Shown here: one piece after another, positions 6,102 through 6,735 of the stretch
Layout: every line of letters starts with the position of its first letter
Numbering within the stretch: the first letter of the stretch is position 1
Assembly (NCBI GenBank): GCA_020431135.1
Contig: JAGQIT010000363.1
Span: 1 to 6,735 of the forward strand
DNA length: 6,735 nt
Direction: 5' to 3'
Source: Myxococcales bacterium
GTDB taxonomy: Bacteria; Myxococcota_A; Polyangia; Nannocystales; Nannocystaceae
Made by a program: the position numbers and the translations under genes
Notes under the pieces: generated by a model
The model's input: only the letters and a program-made list of their open reading frames with translations
What the model was told of the DNA's origin: nothing
The model's database searches: none

Positions 6102-6467
6102 GTGTCCACGCTCGCCCCCCTCCTCGCGCTGCTCCTCGCCGGCGCGCTCCTGAGCCGGGTCGGCCGCGGGCGCGCGAGCACAGGACAACAGGCTCAGGCG
6201 CTCGTCCGCCTCTCGTCGCCGCGCGGCGCCGATGATCGAGCGCAGCGCTGGCGCTCGCTCCGGCTCCTGATCGTCGTCGGCGCGGTCGGCCTCCTGCTCG
6301 TCGTCGCCCTGCCCTGGCTCGCGGCCGCCGGGGCGCCGGCCTGCGTGGTGGCGCGCGCCGGCGAGGCCTGCACCCCCGGCGAGACCCTCCCGGGGATCGC
6401 CGGCGCGCTGATGGCCCTGGCCTGTACCCCGCTGCTGCTCGTTCTCGGCGGCGAGCTCGGGCGCTGA
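6102..6467 (+). CDS. Small membrane protein of unknown function
   Basis: The 121-residue frame encodes three hydrophobic segments (about 5-20, 54-77 and 97-118). A basic, polar stretch (21-53, with many Arg) lies between the first two, probably in the cytoplasm. A short loop holding C81 and C90 lies between the last two; these could form a disulfide if the loop is extracytoplasmic. No known family is recognised. The start is uncertain: the GTG at 6102 has no Shine-Dalgarno. It is believed real because its stop lies in the Shine-Dalgarno of the next gene, indicating coupling, and because the segment pattern is orderly. Confidence 0.6.
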   Translation: MSTLAPLLALLLAGALLSRVGRGRASTGQQAQALVRLSSPRGADDRAQRWRSLRLLIVVGAVGLLLVVALPWLAAAGAPACVVARAGEACTPGETLPGIAGALMALACTPLLLVLGGELGR

Positions 6468-6477
6468 GGGGACCGCG

Positions 6478-6735
6478 ATGGACCGGCGACACGCACCGTT
6501 CTTCGCCGACGCGCGCTGGCTGCCCGTCGCGCCCGCCCCCCTCGTCGCCCTCGGTGCGGCCCTCGTCCTCGCCTGCGCCCCGCCGCGTGACCTCTTCGTC
6601 AGCCCGGAGACGCTCGTCTTCACGCCGGCGGCGACCGAGCGGACCCTGACGCTGCGCAACCCCGGGGCCGAGGCGCTGCCGCTAGCGGCGATCCGCCTCG
6701 ACAGCGCGAGCCCCGACTGGGGCTCCTTCGTCCTC
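6478..6735 (+). CDS. Lipoprotein with Ig-like/ASH-type beta domain, N-terminal part
   Basis: The 86 codons present run off the right edge without a stop. The ATG at 6478 is well placed: AGGGG at 6467-6471 is 6 nt upstream and overlaps the previous gene's stop, so translation is probably coupled. A long n-region (1-18) and hydrophobic segment lead to the lipobox LVLAC with C33, which predicts membrane anchoring after lipid attachment. From residue 39, LFVSPETLVFTPAATERTLTLRNPGAEALPL follows the pattern of ASH/choice-of-anchor and DUF1573-like beta sandwiches ('v.p..l.f......v.l.N.g..pl.i'), common in large lipoproteins of Myxococcota. A surface or periplasmic adhesive or structural role is an inference; the rest of the protein is not visible. 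Confidence 0.7.
   Translation, partial: MDRRHAPFFADARWLPVAPAPLVALGAALVLACAPPRDLFVSPETLVFTPAATERTLTLRNPGAEALPLAAIRLDSASPDWGSFVL

Noticed and set aside
5475..6659. A 394-codon minus-strand frame opposite the macro and membrane-protein genes
   Set aside because: It runs through the plus-strand terminator hairpin and opposite the macro gene, with biased composition and no domain pattern.

Overview
The window is very GC-rich with strong G/C third-position codon bias and close gene packing. CdnL/CarD-type RNA polymerase-binding protein, several lipoprotein signal peptides and GTG starts suggest a high-GC Gram-negative bacterium. The Myxococcota / former Deltaproteobacteria are the best guess, but this is inferred from gene style only. 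No tRNA, rRNA, CRISPR array, insertion sequence or phage gene is visible; it reads as ordinary chromosome.

Left block, minus strand (about 1-2332), read right to left: a secreted lytic transglycosylase with a DUF4124-like segment; a weak hairpin plus T6 tract that may attenuate transcription; an AIM24-family protein; PgsA (phosphatidylglycerophosphate synthase), whose GTG overlaps the AIM24 stop; and the first 72 codons of an unidentified gene 14 nt after pgsA. The last three look like one operon linked to membrane lipid or envelope work.

Middle block, plus strand (2415-4669): nadB (L-aspartate oxidase, first step of de novo NAD synthesis), divergent from the transglycosylase across an 82-nt spacer, then by ATGA overlap a lipoprotein made of two related NTF2-like halves. 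A 294-nt gene-free stretch (4670-4963) follows, with two long-range inverted repeats, a candidate sigma70-type promoter and a clear Shine-Dalgarno sequence.

Right block, plus strand (4964-6735): a CdnL/CarD-family transcription factor, 13 nt later a divergent macro-domain protein, then a strong intrinsic terminator. After it come a small three-segment membrane protein and the start of a lipoprotein with an Ig-like/ASH-type beta domain, which runs off the window; their junction looks translationally coupled.

The observations most worth following are the AIM24-pgsA translational coupling (yeast Aim24 is linked to cardiolipin, which is made from the PgsA product), the CarD-macro gene pair, the duplicated NTF2-like lipoprotein fused by overlap to nadB, and the structured leader region before carD.
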